Shown here piece after piece: positions 24,109 through 36,438 of a DNA stretch of 58,256 nucleotides. How positions within the stretch are numbered: the first letter of the stretch is position 1; each line of letters begins with the position of its first letter. The position numbers and the translations under genes were made by a program. Source of the stretch: Branchiostoma floridae (Eukaryota > Chordata > Leptocardii > Amphioxiformes > Branchiostomatidae); NCBI RefSeq assembly GCF_000003815.2, contig NC_049989.1, positions 4,865,806 to 4,924,061 of the forward strand, in the 5' to 3' direction. The notes under the pieces are model-generated. The model saw only the letters and a program-made list of their open reading frames with translations, did no database searches and was not told the origin of the DNA.

Positions 24109-26478
24109 CCACCCACCCATCTACTTGGTATCAATGGACAGTCCCTATAACACATGTTGAAAATGTATTCCTTGTTGGTATTGTGTGAGCTATGATAGAG
24201 ATAAAAGAATATGTTTTGCAAGACTAGGTTTATCCTAGGATCACAGCCAGAGGTCCACTAGTACCTTAAACTTTATGCACAGAATGCAAAGCCGAAGTGA
24301 GCGTTTTGTAAGAAGTTGTATTCATATGCTTCTCTGTTACACATGTAAACCACTGTCTGAGATGTCTGGTTGAAACTGATAATCATTTTAAAGTAATGTC
24401 TTTTGGCAGCTAGTAAAAAGTGTTTAGGTATGTAGGACAAATAAAAGCATTGTCTGAATACCAGTAAATTGAAGACCTACTTAAGGAGCTTTTACACCAG
24501 ATTTCTTTATTCCTTGCTCAATGTGCCATACTTTCTGAAACGCAACATTCTTGCAAAATGAGCTGCAGAAATTTTGAGCTTGCCATAATGGTTAAGGAAG
24601 ATAGAATAAGACATTTTCATTTAGGGTTATAAGGTGAATGTGACTGTATGTATTCTCCATATTGTGTTGGATACATACAACTCAATTGTGCAATTATATA
24701 TTGTGTGATGTGCTTTTATCATGATTTATATTTCTCATAGTTGTGAAGTACATTTTCCAAAGATGTCAGTAGAGCTTGCTGGAGCAAGGATGTTGATACC
24801 AGGTGTTAGAGTTTAATGTGCCAATCTGTAGATAAAGTCAGAGTGTATTTCAAACTATGGAATGAATTACCATTTTATGCTTATTCCTAAGTCCCAAAAA
24901 TTAGACAAAATGAACTGCCAAGACCTACAAAAGTCAGAAATATGTCAGATTTATTATAGTATAGATTTATCAAGTGTTGATGACTGTTTCATCTGTATAT
25001 GTATCTGTATTACATTGTACAATTCTAAGATGANNNNNNNNNNNNNNNNNNNNNNNNNNNNNNNNNNNNNNNNNNNNNNNNNNNNNNNNNNNNNNNNNNN
25101 NNNNNNNNNNNNNNNNNNNNNNNNNNNNNNNNNACAGTGTGTAAATACTTGTTGCAAGAAAATGTGAACTGTGTACACATTCTGATTTTAGATATGAAAG
25201 AACCTACAAGCAAAATATTGCAAGACAATGTGTGTGTATAATGTAAGGATGTCTTTACGGCTCAACCTATATCAAGACATATAGATCTAGACATAGCAAC
25301 AAATAAAGTGTTGAATCCCTACCTTGCGCTGATGTGGTGTATGTTAGTTTGAAGAAAAGCCTTTCTTGGTATTTACTGTTACCGAAAATGCCTGTATCCT
25401 TCCTGATGAAAGGTTTGTTAGTGATGTCCTTGGTGCTAACAGGAGTTCCATTTGATTAAAGAAACTTACAGAAGTTTGAAGTGCAACAACTGTTCAAAAC
25501 ACACAGACATGAAACAGGGAAAGGCACTTAACATCAATTTCCTCATGTGGCTCAGGTGTAAATGAGTACCTGGGTTAGTCTAGGGACATCCCTAGGACTG
25601 GGCGTTAAATGGAGGTCTGTGTTTGAGGAGAGACATCACGAACACTGAAGAACCCAGCACACTTCGATGAGAGTGAATCAAATAAACCTGTCCAGACATA
25701 TGCTGCTTGTACACGTAGCTGGTGTGTTACGCCGTAAGGAGGTTTCGTGGGCATTATTAACAAACATCCCATAGGAACTCTACATTGGTTTTCTGGTCAT
25801 ATTCTTGTATTTGCATTCATGAAATTCACCACACAGTAGTTTTACCAATATATTCACTGTTTAAACTGCGATATCTCTGACTAACAATGCAAGAAAAAAA
25901 AATACACCTTTTAAACATCTCAATACTACTTTATACAAAATATCAGCATGCGTCTGTTGTTTTTTTATTAAGATTCAAGATCAAACGTTATTATACCACG
26001 TTTAACGTCAACGTAAACTGAAATCACATTGATGTTGCATGAATTAACCTTTGCTGGGGTAACAAAGCAATCGTGTTCGATGTCCTTTGTTAAGTACAAT
26101 GTACGCCATGTAACTTTAAAACTGACGAAGTACAACTATAGCAGGGACGTGTGCAATCTTGGATTGGTCATAGCTCTGGAGTGAAATGGAAGCTACTGTA
26201 AGACTACAATACAAGATTGACGTGGCTTTGTAGGTTAACTTTACCTGTTTGAAAACCCAGTCACAGCATCGTTCGTTTGATGTTGACGGCACGTGATCAT
26301 AGGTCAATATAGGCCATGACACCGGCAGGTAAAGGTGACACAAACCCCCAGGGAGCAGAGTTGTTACGAGTTAGCACACAGGGAAGTTTGTTTACCGGTA
26401 GTTCCTGTTCCTACATTCTTTGGATCCAAGGAAAAGCCGAACTACAAATCAACCCGATCGATGACTTCAGCTACGAAA
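24109..26478. other. TBCCD1 3' UTR and intergenic region before receptor A
   Basis: A polyadenylation signal AATAAA at 24439-24444 lies 331 nt past the TBCCD1 stop. About 24660-25440 is a segment found again, diverged, at 38700-39430. A 100-N gap occupies 25034-25133. A SINE-like tail fragment is at 25510-25700. 26310-26478 is the upstream block of the receptor first exon and is shared with 38020-38180 and, weakly, 47290-47435. No other coding signal was recognised. Confidence 0.6.
25034..25133. other. Assembly gap (100 N)
   Basis: Exactly 100 N, the conventional size for a gap of unknown length, within the duplicated segment downstream of TBCCD1. Confidence 0.99.
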
Positions 26479-29400
26479 ATGTTATTTGTTGTTGGGCGTG
26501 TAGAAGTTTACCTGGTGCTCTTTCAGCTTGTAAACATGCAGGTATGTGCTTGTTTGTTTGTTTGTATAATGTGCGTCGTTAATCGACATAAACAAAAAAA
26601 GGTTAGATATTCCAGTTACATGCAATTTTCAAGGTCATTAAGGTTTCGGCTTTTGCGTTTGAAGCACTTCAGCTGTATTATGAAGTACATACAAGACTAA
26701 TCTTAAATGGCTTGAACATCTTCACTGCACGGGTGGACTTAAGTCACTATTTCCGGGTTGGCCTATTTGTAGTCCGGGCGAACAGTTCTTTGGTAATCTT
26801 TAACGTCAAATATAATTCTGTCATACTGCTGTTTCTTGGAGCATACTACATGCAGAAGAGGGGTTCTGTTTTGAAAACTGCTCTTTTGCCATAAAGACCT
26901 ATTATAAGTACTTTTTACGCGTTTATTGTCTGATTTCGTTCAGCAGAGCTCTGAGCCTCTTAAATGCCAAGGAGTATCGAATTCACTGCGCGGTCTCAAC
27001 GTACTTCCAATGATAAATTTCAGCTGTTATGGAATGCAACACTTGATTCTTTATTATGTGTATGATATTTATCACGAAATAGTAGCTGTTGAAAGGGTAA
27101 CGTGTCCTTCATATATATAAAGTAGAATACAACGCGTGACACAAAATGAACTTGGCTCATAGCCAGTGCCCAAATACCGCAAATACGATCGCGGGCGAGT
27201 TCACCTGAGCTGACAATTGTTCAGTACAGAAGTGTCAATATGTATGCGGCATGCTATGTGCGCATTTCCCGTGACGACCGCGGATTCCAGTCTGTCTGGA
27301 TAAACAGCCATTCAGCACACTTGTCCGGATTTATCCAAGAGGCACTACAACATGTGTCTTGTACACTAGCATAGTGATGGGTCGAATACAGTACAATATC
27401 ACAAAATAGTGGAACGTTAATTAAACCCGGCTGCAAACGTTTCCACCAAAAGCCCACCGAGTCCACGGTAGACTGGTTACCAGGGCGGGTGAACAAAATA
27501 CGTAGAATTTTAAGATTTGCTTATTTTTCTGTTGTGATTTTGCCAAATGTCAAAGCAAAAACCGCGAAAATAGAACCAATGTGAGCATGTCATGATTGTT
27601 CTATTGTTTTCTTTGCGTATCACAGACGGTGGCTGCTTTCACACCTGCTCCAACTGGTAAGCGTAACGGTAACGTCTGAATTCGAAGAGACTTCTATAAA
27701 CATGTCATGTGCATTATTATTTAGATATCTGGAGAAATCAGAATTGGAAGAAGAGTGTTTTCAAAGTTTGTTGGCGACTCTCTCACCATTCACACTACCC
27801 TGGAAGAGAAAACTCTTGTCACATATAAAGTATTAATTGTCGAGTTTAATTTTTTAATGTTTGATAACGTCTTACCAAAGCATGACTTTAAAAAGAGTAT
27901 TGGAGTTTTCTTCGCACTGTATATATATATACATATAACGTTTCCTTTCACTTTCACTTTTCGAAGGTCCTCCGCCGCCCACAAATCTCCAGTTCACGAC
28001 AGTTGGCACAGACATCTTGGAAGTGTCCTGGACGGCCTCTAGTTCTGCTGCTACCTACAGAGTGACCTATGAGCCGGTCGGAGGGGCTGAGACTGTCTCT
28101 GTGGCTTCCACCACTGACAACCCTTACACTATCACGGGTCTGACTGCGGGAACCCTGTACACTGTTAGAGTGTATGGAATCTCCAACGGCGTGGAAAGCG
28201 GTCCACTGCAGGGAGATCAGGGAACGAGTGAGTGTAACTATTGTCATGACATTGCAAGACCCTCTCTTACTTCAGTACTGTTTGTCTTAGAAAGCGTCTA
28301 TCGATTTTCTTTACATAAAGCTATCGGCTTTTGAACAAAACGATCCTGACTTTATTGTGAACTGTTTAAGACAACTGGACTGGAGGTAAGACGCGACACC
28401 GTAAGATGCATTCTCGTTTGAATACATCAAACTTTTGCTAACACTCCCTAATATAAAACAGCTACTACATCAGCCTCAAATCAGGCACCGGTGTTTATAC
28501 CTACAGTGTATATGATGTGTGTTTGAGGGAGCCACTCAAGGTCAAGGTTCCAATGGTATACGATCAGGAACCCTGTACACCATTAGTCTCGTTACTAGAG
28601 TGGAGTGAATAGTGTGACAAGAGCAATGGCATAGAGAATAATCACGGCGTAAAAAAAGTATGTTATCATCAATGCTACAGTTTAAACGTTGTTTAAAATC
28701 ACATAAACATATACATGAATAAACATTTTTCAGCTCCAGCCCAACCTGGTGCCATATCAGCACTCTACAAGCTGATGTGACAGTAAACAGTATCAGGATC
28801 ACCTGGGCAGCAGCATTTGGATATGTACACAGCTACAGTATCAGTATCTTTCCTGACACTGGTGTAACTAACCCTACCCTAAGTGTGGATACTCTTAACC
28901 CTAGAGTATGCCTTCACTGGTCTGGCATCAGGAACAGAGTACACCATCAGTGTTGTAACTGTTACCGGTGGAGCAAGCAGCGCACCAACACCAATAGTAT
29001 AGCGGACAATTAAGCATGTGAAGTTTCATGCATCCCATTTTCTCCCCTATCTGTTGCGACTCACATTGTACGCTTCAACAGAGGACAAATAACAATAAAG
29101 TACGAAGACATTTACTCGTCTTTGAATAAACAATTTTGCATTCAATATCCGCAGCTCCAGCCGAACCTGGTTCCATCAGTATTCTGCCAGCTGAAGTGAC
29201 AGAGAATAGCATCAGGATCACCTGGGCAGCTGCAGCTGGGTTTAAGGACAGCTACAGTATCGCCATCTCCCCTAACACCGGTGTAACCACCCCCACTGGA
29301 AGTGTTGCTGCTTCAGACACACTAGAGTTCACCTTCTATTTATCACAGGTCTGACAGCAGGAATCCTGTACACAGTTAGTGTCACAACTGTCAGCCGTGG

Positions 29401-32400
29401 GGTCTCCAGTGTACCAAGGACAAAAGAACAGAGGACAAGTAAGTACCTAAGTACCATACATACAACTTTCCTTATACTCGTCCCTGACCGATACCGTTCT
29501 GAAATGTTCCGGAATACTGGAGCCACCTTAGAACACACGTTTGCAGGTTTATCAGCAGGGACAATGTACACTATCGCTGTTCAAACTGTCAGCGGTGGGG
29601 TGAATAGTGAGGCAAGGACAACGATACAGAGGACAGGTAAGCACCAAATTACAGAGCCGTTGGTCCTTTGATATGCAAGTTTTAAACAAATTCTGTTAAT
29701 CTATATTCGACAGCTGCAGCTCAGCCTGGTGTGATCAACATTGCACCAGCTGATGTAACAGAGACCAGCATTAGGATCACATGGACAGCTGCAGTTGGTG
29801 CCAAAGACAGCTACAGTATCAGCATCACCCCTGACGCTGGTGTCATCAACCCTTATGGGACTGTGAATATTGGAGCCACCCTAGAATACACGTTTGCAGG
29901 TTTGACAGCGGGGTCCCTGTACACCATCGCTGTTCAAACTGTCAGCGGCGGGGTGAATAGTGCGGCAAGGACAACGACACAGAGAACAGGTAAGCACTAC
30001 ATATATCACAACTAAAGTGCACAAAATTACATGGCCGTTGGCCTTTGTTGTCAAAAATATGCAACTTTTAATCAAATTCTGTTAATATATATTTGACAGC
30101 TGTAGCCCTGCCTGGTTCTATCACTATTGCTGATGTGACAGAGAACAGCATCAGGATCACCTGGGCAGCTGCAGCTGGAGCAGTAGACAGCTACAGTATC
30201 AGCACCTCTCCTGCGTAAAAAATATGTTATAATCAATGCTACGCTTTAACATTGTTTTAAATCACATAAACATATACATGAATAAACAATTTACAACAGG
30301 TAAGGACAACATATCGTACTAAAGTGCACCAAGTTACATGGCCGTTGGTCCTTTTTTTAAAGATACAAACAAGTTCTGTCAATCTATATTTGACAGCTGT
30401 AGCCCTGCCTGGTTGGATCACCATTGGATTTGTGACAGAGAACAGCATGGGGATCACCTGGGCAGCTGCAGCTGGAGCAGCAGACAGCTACAGTATCAGC
30501 ATCTCTCCTGCCGATGATGTCACCAACCCTATAGCTGCTGGCAGTGTGAATGCTGCAGCCACCCTAGAGTATACCTTCACCGGTCTGACAGCAGGAACTG
30601 AGTACACCATCAGTGTTGTAACTGTTACCGGTGGAGCAAACAGCGCGCCAATGACACATGTACAACGGACAAGTAAGTGTGTGAAGTTTCATGCGTCCTC
30701 TTTTCTTCCCTATCTGTTGGAGCTGCATTGTTGATGTACTCTCAATACAGTATCATACTTGGGTATTAACAATTTGTAATTAGAGCTTCAAAGTGATACC
30801 TTAAGATGCATTCTCTTTTGAATACATCAAAATTTTGCTAACACTCCCTAATATAAACAACTACTATATCAGCCTCAAACCAGGCACCGGTGTTTATACC
30901 TACAGTGTATATAACGCGTGCCTAATTGAGTCACTCAAAGTCAAGGTTCCAATGGTATAAGATCAGGAACCCTGTACACCATTAGTCTCATTACTAGAGT
31001 GGAGTGAATAGTGTGGCAAGAGCAATGGCATGGATCATAATTAAGTACCATTGATCATACACGGCGTAAAAAAAGATGTCATAATCAATGCTACGCTTTA
31101 ACATTGTTTTAAATCACATAAACATATACATGGATAAACGATTTACAACAGGTAAGGACTACATATAGTACTAAAGTGCACCAAGTTACATGGCCGTTGG
31201 TCCTTTTTTTAAAGATACGCAACTATTAAACAAGTTCTGTCAATCTATACTTGACAGCTGTAGCCCTGCCTGGTTGGATCACCATTGGATTTGTGACAGA
31301 GAACAGCATGGGGATCACCTGGACAGCTGCAGCTGGAGCAGTAGACAGCTACAGTATCAACATCTCTCCTGCCGATGGTGACAACCCTGCTGGCAGTGTG
31401 AATGCTGCAGCCACCCTAGAGTATACCTTCACCGGTCTGACAGCAGGAACTGAGTACACCATCAGTGTTGTAACTGTTACCGGTGGAGCAAACAGCGCGC
31501 CAATGACACATGTACAACGGACAAGTAAGTGTGTGAAGTTTCATGCGTCCCCTTTTCTTTCCAATCTGTTGGGGCTGCATTGTTGATGTACTCTCAATAC
31601 AGTATCATACTTGGGTATTAACAATTTGTAAAAAAAAAGATGTTATAATCAATGCTACGCTTTACCATTGTTTTAAATCATATAAACATGTACATGTACA
31701 TGCATAAACAATTTTTCAGCTCCAGCCCAACCTGGTTCCATCAGCATTCTCCCAGCTGATGTGACAGAGAATAGCATGAGGATCATCTGGGCAGCAGCAT
31801 TTGGAGCTGTAGACAGCTACAGTATCAGCATCTCTCCTGACACTGGTGTAACCAACCCTACCGGTAGTGTGAATGATGGAGACACCCTAGAATACACTTT
31901 TACAAGTCTCACAGCAGGAACCCTGTACACCATCAGTGTAACAACAGTTAGTGGTGGGGTGAACAGTCTGCCAAGAACAATGACACAGAGAACAGGTACT
32001 TGCCATACATTTATCTATTACTTTCATCATTTATAGATGCTGATATGACATGTCTACATTTCTGCATCAGTGGAGAGAATAGCAAAGAGAGAGAGAGAGA
32101 GAGAATTAATGATATATTCTCTGACATAAAAAATTTGCAGCTGTAGGCCAGCCTGGGGACATCACCGTATCTTCCATAACAGAGACCAGTATCAGGATCA
32201 CATGGACAGCTGCAACTGGGGCCAAAGACAGCTACACTATCAGCATCTCTCCTGACACTGATGTCACCAACCCTACTGGAAGTGTGAATGATGGAGGCAC
32301 ACTAGAGTACACCTTCACAGGTCTGACGGCAGGAACCCTGTACACCATTAGTGTCACAACTGTCAGCGGTGGGGTCTCCAGTGTACCAATGACAAAACAA

Positions 32401-35400
32401 CAAAGGACAAGTAAGTACCATACATACAGCTTTCCCTATACTCCTCCCTGAACAATACCGTTCTGGAATGTCCTGGAATACTGTCGCCACGCACACTAGA
32501 ATACACGTTTGCAGGCTTGACAGCAGGGACCCTGTACACCATTGCTGTTCAAACTGTCAGCGGTGGGGTAAATAGTGCGGCAAGGACAACGACACAGAGA
32601 ACAGGTAAGCACTACACAGATTACTAAATTTCACCAAATCACATGGCCGCTTTGTTTTCAAAGATATGCAAATTTTAATCAAATTCCGTTAATCTATATT
32701 TGGCAGTTGTAGCCCAGCCTGGTTGGATCACCATTGCATTTGCTGACGTGACAGAGACCAGTATCAGGATCACCTGGGCAGCTGCATCTGGAGCAGTAGA
32801 CAGCTACAATATCGCCATCACTCCTGACACCGGTGTTACCAACCCTACTGGCAGTGTGAATGCTGGAGCCACACTAGAATACACTTTTACAGGCTTGACA
32901 GCAGGAACCCTGTACACCATCAGTGTAAGAACGGTTAGTGGTGGTGAGAACAGTGTGGCAAGGACGACACAACAGAGGACAAGTAAGTGCCATACATACA
33001 GCTTTTCCTATACGCGTCCCTGACTGATACTGTTCTGAAATGTTTGCAGAAGGCCTACTATACAATATTTCTATGTGACTTAACATCATCAAAAAATACC
33101 AATGAGGCCAACGTCACATTTCCTATCCAAGGCCATGCCGAGCTATTGAAACGACAAATTAATGTTTTTGCCAATAGATAAAGAAAAGGCATGCTTTTAT
33201 ATCATACTTTTCGTTCCCCAAAACTGCCCGGTCAGGCCTCTTGGGGGAAATGTGACGCTAGCCTAATGAATTTGAATCTTTTAGATGCTGCCCAATCTGG
33301 TGACATCACTGTTGCACCAAATGACGTAACAGAGAATAGTATCAAGATCACATGGACACCTGCAGGTGTCTCAGTGGACAGCTACAGTATCAGCATCGCC
33401 CCTGACACAGGTGTTACCAATCCTACTGGAAGTGTTGCTGCTTCATACACACTAGAGTATACCTTCACAGGTCTGACAGCGGGAACCCTGTACACCATTA
33501 GTGTCATAGCTGTGAGTGGAGGGGTGAACAGTATGGCCAGGACAAAGCAGCAGAGGACAAGTAAGTATCTAGAGCTTGATGTGCTCTTTATTTGGATTTG
33601 GTCAACATCATTTTTAGATAAAGTCAGGTTTGTGCTGTCAATACATTACATTCAAAGAAGAGATGCATACAAAAGGTTTTGACCATGCATGCTAATTTAT
33701 ATTCGACAGCTGTAGCCCAGCCAGGAGCGATCACCATTGCACCTGCTGACGTGACAGTGAACAGCATCAGGATCACCTGGGCAGCTGCAGCTGGGTCGAA
33801 GGACAGCTACGATATCAGTATCTCACCTGACACCGGTGTTAATAACCCTACTGGAAGTGTGACTGCTGCAGCCACCCTAGAGTACACCTTTACAGGCATG
33901 ACAGCAGGAACCGAGTACACCTTGAGTGTGACAACAGTTAGTGGCGGGGAGAATAGTGTGCCAAGGACAGCGACACAGAGAACAGGTAAGTATCATGCAT
34001 ATACATTTTACACTTTTTACTACTTTTAACCTTGATAGGTTTTCATGTACCTTACATCTTCAATGAGAGTAACAAAGAGAACCAACCAATTATGATATTT
34101 TCTCTATATCATGAAATCTTTGCAGTTGTAGCTCAGCCTGGGTATATCACCATACTCCCATCTGATGTAACAGAGAACAGCATCAGGATCACCTGGGCAG
34201 CTGCAGCTGGAATAGTAGACAGCTACAGTATCAGCATCTCGCCTGCTCATGGTGGCAACCCTACCGGAAGTGTGACTGCCTCATCATCTTTAGAGTACAC
34301 CTTTACTGGTTTGACAGCAGGAACGGAGTACACCATCATTGCTATAGCCGTCAGTGGCGGGGTGAACAGTGTCGCAAGAACAATCACACAAAGGACAAGT
34401 AGGTACCATGCATTATACGTGGAGTAAATAGCTATAGGTGCTCCGATTTTTATCATTGCCGGGTTATGTTCTCAATGACAGCTTCTATGAATATGACATA
34501 ATCATTCCTCATTTTATTCCACTGACATGCACAGCTGTAGCCCAGCCTGGGGCCATCATCATCGCACCATCTGATGTCTCCGAGAACAGCATCAAGGTCA
34601 CCTGGGCAGCTGCAGTTGGTACCAAAGACAGCTACTACATCATCATTTCTCCTGACAGTGATGTAACCAATCCTACCGGCAGCGTAAATGATGGAGACAC
34701 TCTGGAGTACACATTTACGGGTCTGACAGCCGGAACCCTGTACACTATAAATGTTATAACTGTTAGTGGAGGAGTGAACAGTGCAGCCAAGACAAAGCAG
34801 CAGAGGACAAGTAAGTATATATTAGGTTTTATGCGCTCTTGACAGACTATTGACTACAATCTGAGTTCCCTTTTGAATATATGTATCCACATTTCATCAT
34901 CACCAGGCGCCAAAAAGTAGTTACTCAAGCAACTGGATATAATTTTGGAAAAGGTCAGACGTTGAACAGATACATGCATCATCGTCAGTGTCGTCAGGCT
35001 GAATGTTTCCAACATCATATCCAGTTGCTTGGAGCTATTTGCCGTATATTGTTACTTGGATGTCTCGCCTTCATCGGCGAATTATAATCATGATCATGTT
35101 TTGTAGTCATCAATTGTGTCAGTTTGGGGAGCTGGCTAATAATATCTATCATGCGTTATAGCTGTAGCCCAGCCTGGTGCGATTAGCATTGCACCATCGG
35201 ATGTGACTGAGAACAGTATCAGGATCACCTGGACGGCTGCAGCTGGGACCAAAGACAGCTACAGTATCGACATCTCGCCCACAGGAAGTGTGAATGATGG
35301 TGATAGACTGGAGTACAGCTTTGATAGTTTGACAGCAGGAACCCTGTACACCATCAGTGTCACAACTGTTAGTGATGGAGTGACCAGTGTGGCAAGGATA

Positions 35401-36438
35401 AAAGAACAGAGAACAAGTGAGTTTTGCTATAATTGCAAAATCAAAGTTTAAAAAGGGGTTTATATACGGCTTTGAAATGTTTACATGGCGCAAAGAAATG
35501 TAGTGAGAATTGACACAAGTCTTAATTGATATCCTAAGTTTGTTTTTGGTTGTGATTTAGAACGTTTAAACAATGAATAACGTGGATATAGAAACTTTCA
35601 TTGAGGTGATCTGATTATATGTGACTATGTTCATTTCATCAACAGATTTGGCAAGGGGAAGTACCGCGTTTCCGTCCACGGCCACGGGACGTTTATATCC
35701 GTCGACAAGTTCTCCGGACGGAAATCCTGGCGTCAGTCTTACTTCTTGTAGCGGGGAACCCGGAGTCTACGCAGGGGTGGGGATTGGGGCTGCTTTTGTA
35801 GGTGTTGTCATTGGAATTCTGACAACACTCCTGGTACAACACATGAGGGCTAAAAGAGGCAAGTCAATGCAATCGTTTGGACTTCCAATAATTATTTTGC
35901 GGCAGATTTTGCTTTGCTGCAAATATGATAATCATAAAAATGTATGTTAATGATTTTGATTTCAAATTACCCTTTCGAAAGGTAACCTCTGTGAATAAAA
36001 CGAATACAATATAGTATGACGAAGCTAAGCTGAGAGAGTCCCCATAAACATAAAATTGAGTCGGAAGAAAGTCTTTGCCACCGTTACTTTTCCAGTTAAC
36101 AACATATATGATCATATATCGCAAATGATCAGGTTCTGGACACAAATGACAATGATTTGAGGACTGACCAACACACATTTCGTGAGGTATGATAAACTGC
36201 ATATCGCTACCGTGACTACACCCGTAACCATACATGTGACCTACAATGTACTTTAGCATCTGAAGAAGAAGCGGGGACATATGAAGACGTGGTGACCCGG
36301 AAGGCGCCGACACGTCAGCCTACGTCAGCGTACGGCGAGTACGATATCCCCATGGAAACTGTTCCGGCACGCCCAGAGTCAGAGAGCCCCTACCAAGAGC
36401 TGAGGCCAGCTGTGTATGAACACCTTAGGAAAAAGTGA
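26479..36438 (+). CDS. Receptor A: type I membrane protein with 12 FN3 domains and a tyrosine-motif tail
   Basis: Fifteen-plus exons: signal peptide 26479-26541; linker 27626-27656; FN3 exons 27967-28227, 29714-29989, 30397-30672, 31258-31524, 31720-31995, 32141-32410, 32707-32982, 33285-33560, 33710-33985, 34126-34398, 34535-34810, 35162-35416; transmembrane exon 35646-35858; tail 36257-36438. They sum to 3747 nt, or 1248 residues. Every FN3 exon is phase 1-1 and a multiple of three. FN3 hallmarks are visible: IRITW in strand B, DSYSISI in strand C, GLTAGTLYTISV for the tyrosine corner. The first FN3 differs from the others. The stalk is Ser/Thr/Pro-rich; the membrane helix GIGAAFVGVVIGILTTLLV precedes basic QHMRAKRG. 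The tail has TYEDV, EYDIP, SPYQEL and VYEHL. The ligand is unknown; adhesion or immune signalling is inferred. Decayed FN3 exons lie between functional ones and are left out. Confidence 0.88.
28470..28640 (+). pseudogene. FN3 exon remnant (first copy)
   Basis: Scattered FN3-exon similarity (GGCACCGGTGTT, then ATCAGGAACCCTGTACACC and GTGGAGTGAATAGTGTG) with stops and no splice sites. It has a sister at 30870-31040, so it decayed before the local duplication. Confidence 0.65.
28734..28988 (+). pseudogene. Decayed FN3 exon with frameshift and lost donor
   Basis: The acceptor TTTTTCAG is intact, but the first strand is frameshifted to a stop after about 14 codons. The usual donor ACAAGTAAGT has become ACAATTAAGC, removing the GT. 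Confidence 0.8.
29155..29438 (+). pseudogene. FN3 exon broken by an 8-bp insertion
   Basis: Acceptor and donor (ACAA|GTAAGT) are intact and the first two thirds read as a normal FN3. An extra TATTTATC-type octamer before the CACAGGTCTGACAGC block shifts the frame to TGA. An assembly error is possible; if so, receptor A has 13 FN3 domains. Confidence 0.75.
29500..29636 (+). pseudogene. Truncated FN3 exon, 3' half only
   Basis: Begins abruptly at GGAGCCACCTTAGAACACAC and ends with a good donor, but no acceptor or N-terminal strands. The preceding sequence is intron-like and matches 32411-32480 and 32983-33045. Confidence 0.75.
30100..30214 (+). pseudogene. Truncated FN3 exon, 5' half only
   Basis: A good acceptor (ATTTGACAG) and strands A-C are present, then the sequence switches at ATCTCTCCTGCG-like sequence to intron repeat, giving a stop. 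It looks like an unequal-crossover junction. Confidence 0.78.
30870..31040 (+). pseudogene. FN3 exon remnant (second copy)
   Basis: Closely matches the remnant at 28470-28640, including the flanking intron, showing that exon, intron and dead exon were duplicated together. Confidence 0.65.
32088..32105. repeat. GA dinucleotide microsatellite
   Basis: About nine GA units in the intron before the 32141 exon. Confidence 0.9.
32463..32604 (+). pseudogene. Truncated FN3 exon, 3' half only
   Basis: The same truncated form as 29500-29636, with donor GAACAG|GTAAGC and no acceptor. It lies after an intact FN3 exon. Confidence 0.75.
34905..35090. repeat. Inverted-repeat retroelement-like remnant in receptor A
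   Basis: CAAGCAACTGGATATAATTT is mirrored by ATCATATCCAGTTGCTTG about 100 nt later. The same unit is at 55840-56010 in receptor B, in the same intron (before the last FN3 exon), so it predates the gene duplication. Family not identified. Confidence 0.6.

Noticed and set aside
34905-35090. Hammerhead ribozyme in the inverted-repeat remnant
   Set aside because: A CTGAAAC-GTC-like stretch is seen on one strand of the receptor B copy, but the CTGATGA core and stem order could not be assembled.
36330-36438. ITAM in the receptor tail (YQEL ... YEHL)
   Set aside because: Only four residues lie between the two YxxL units; an ITAM needs six to eight.
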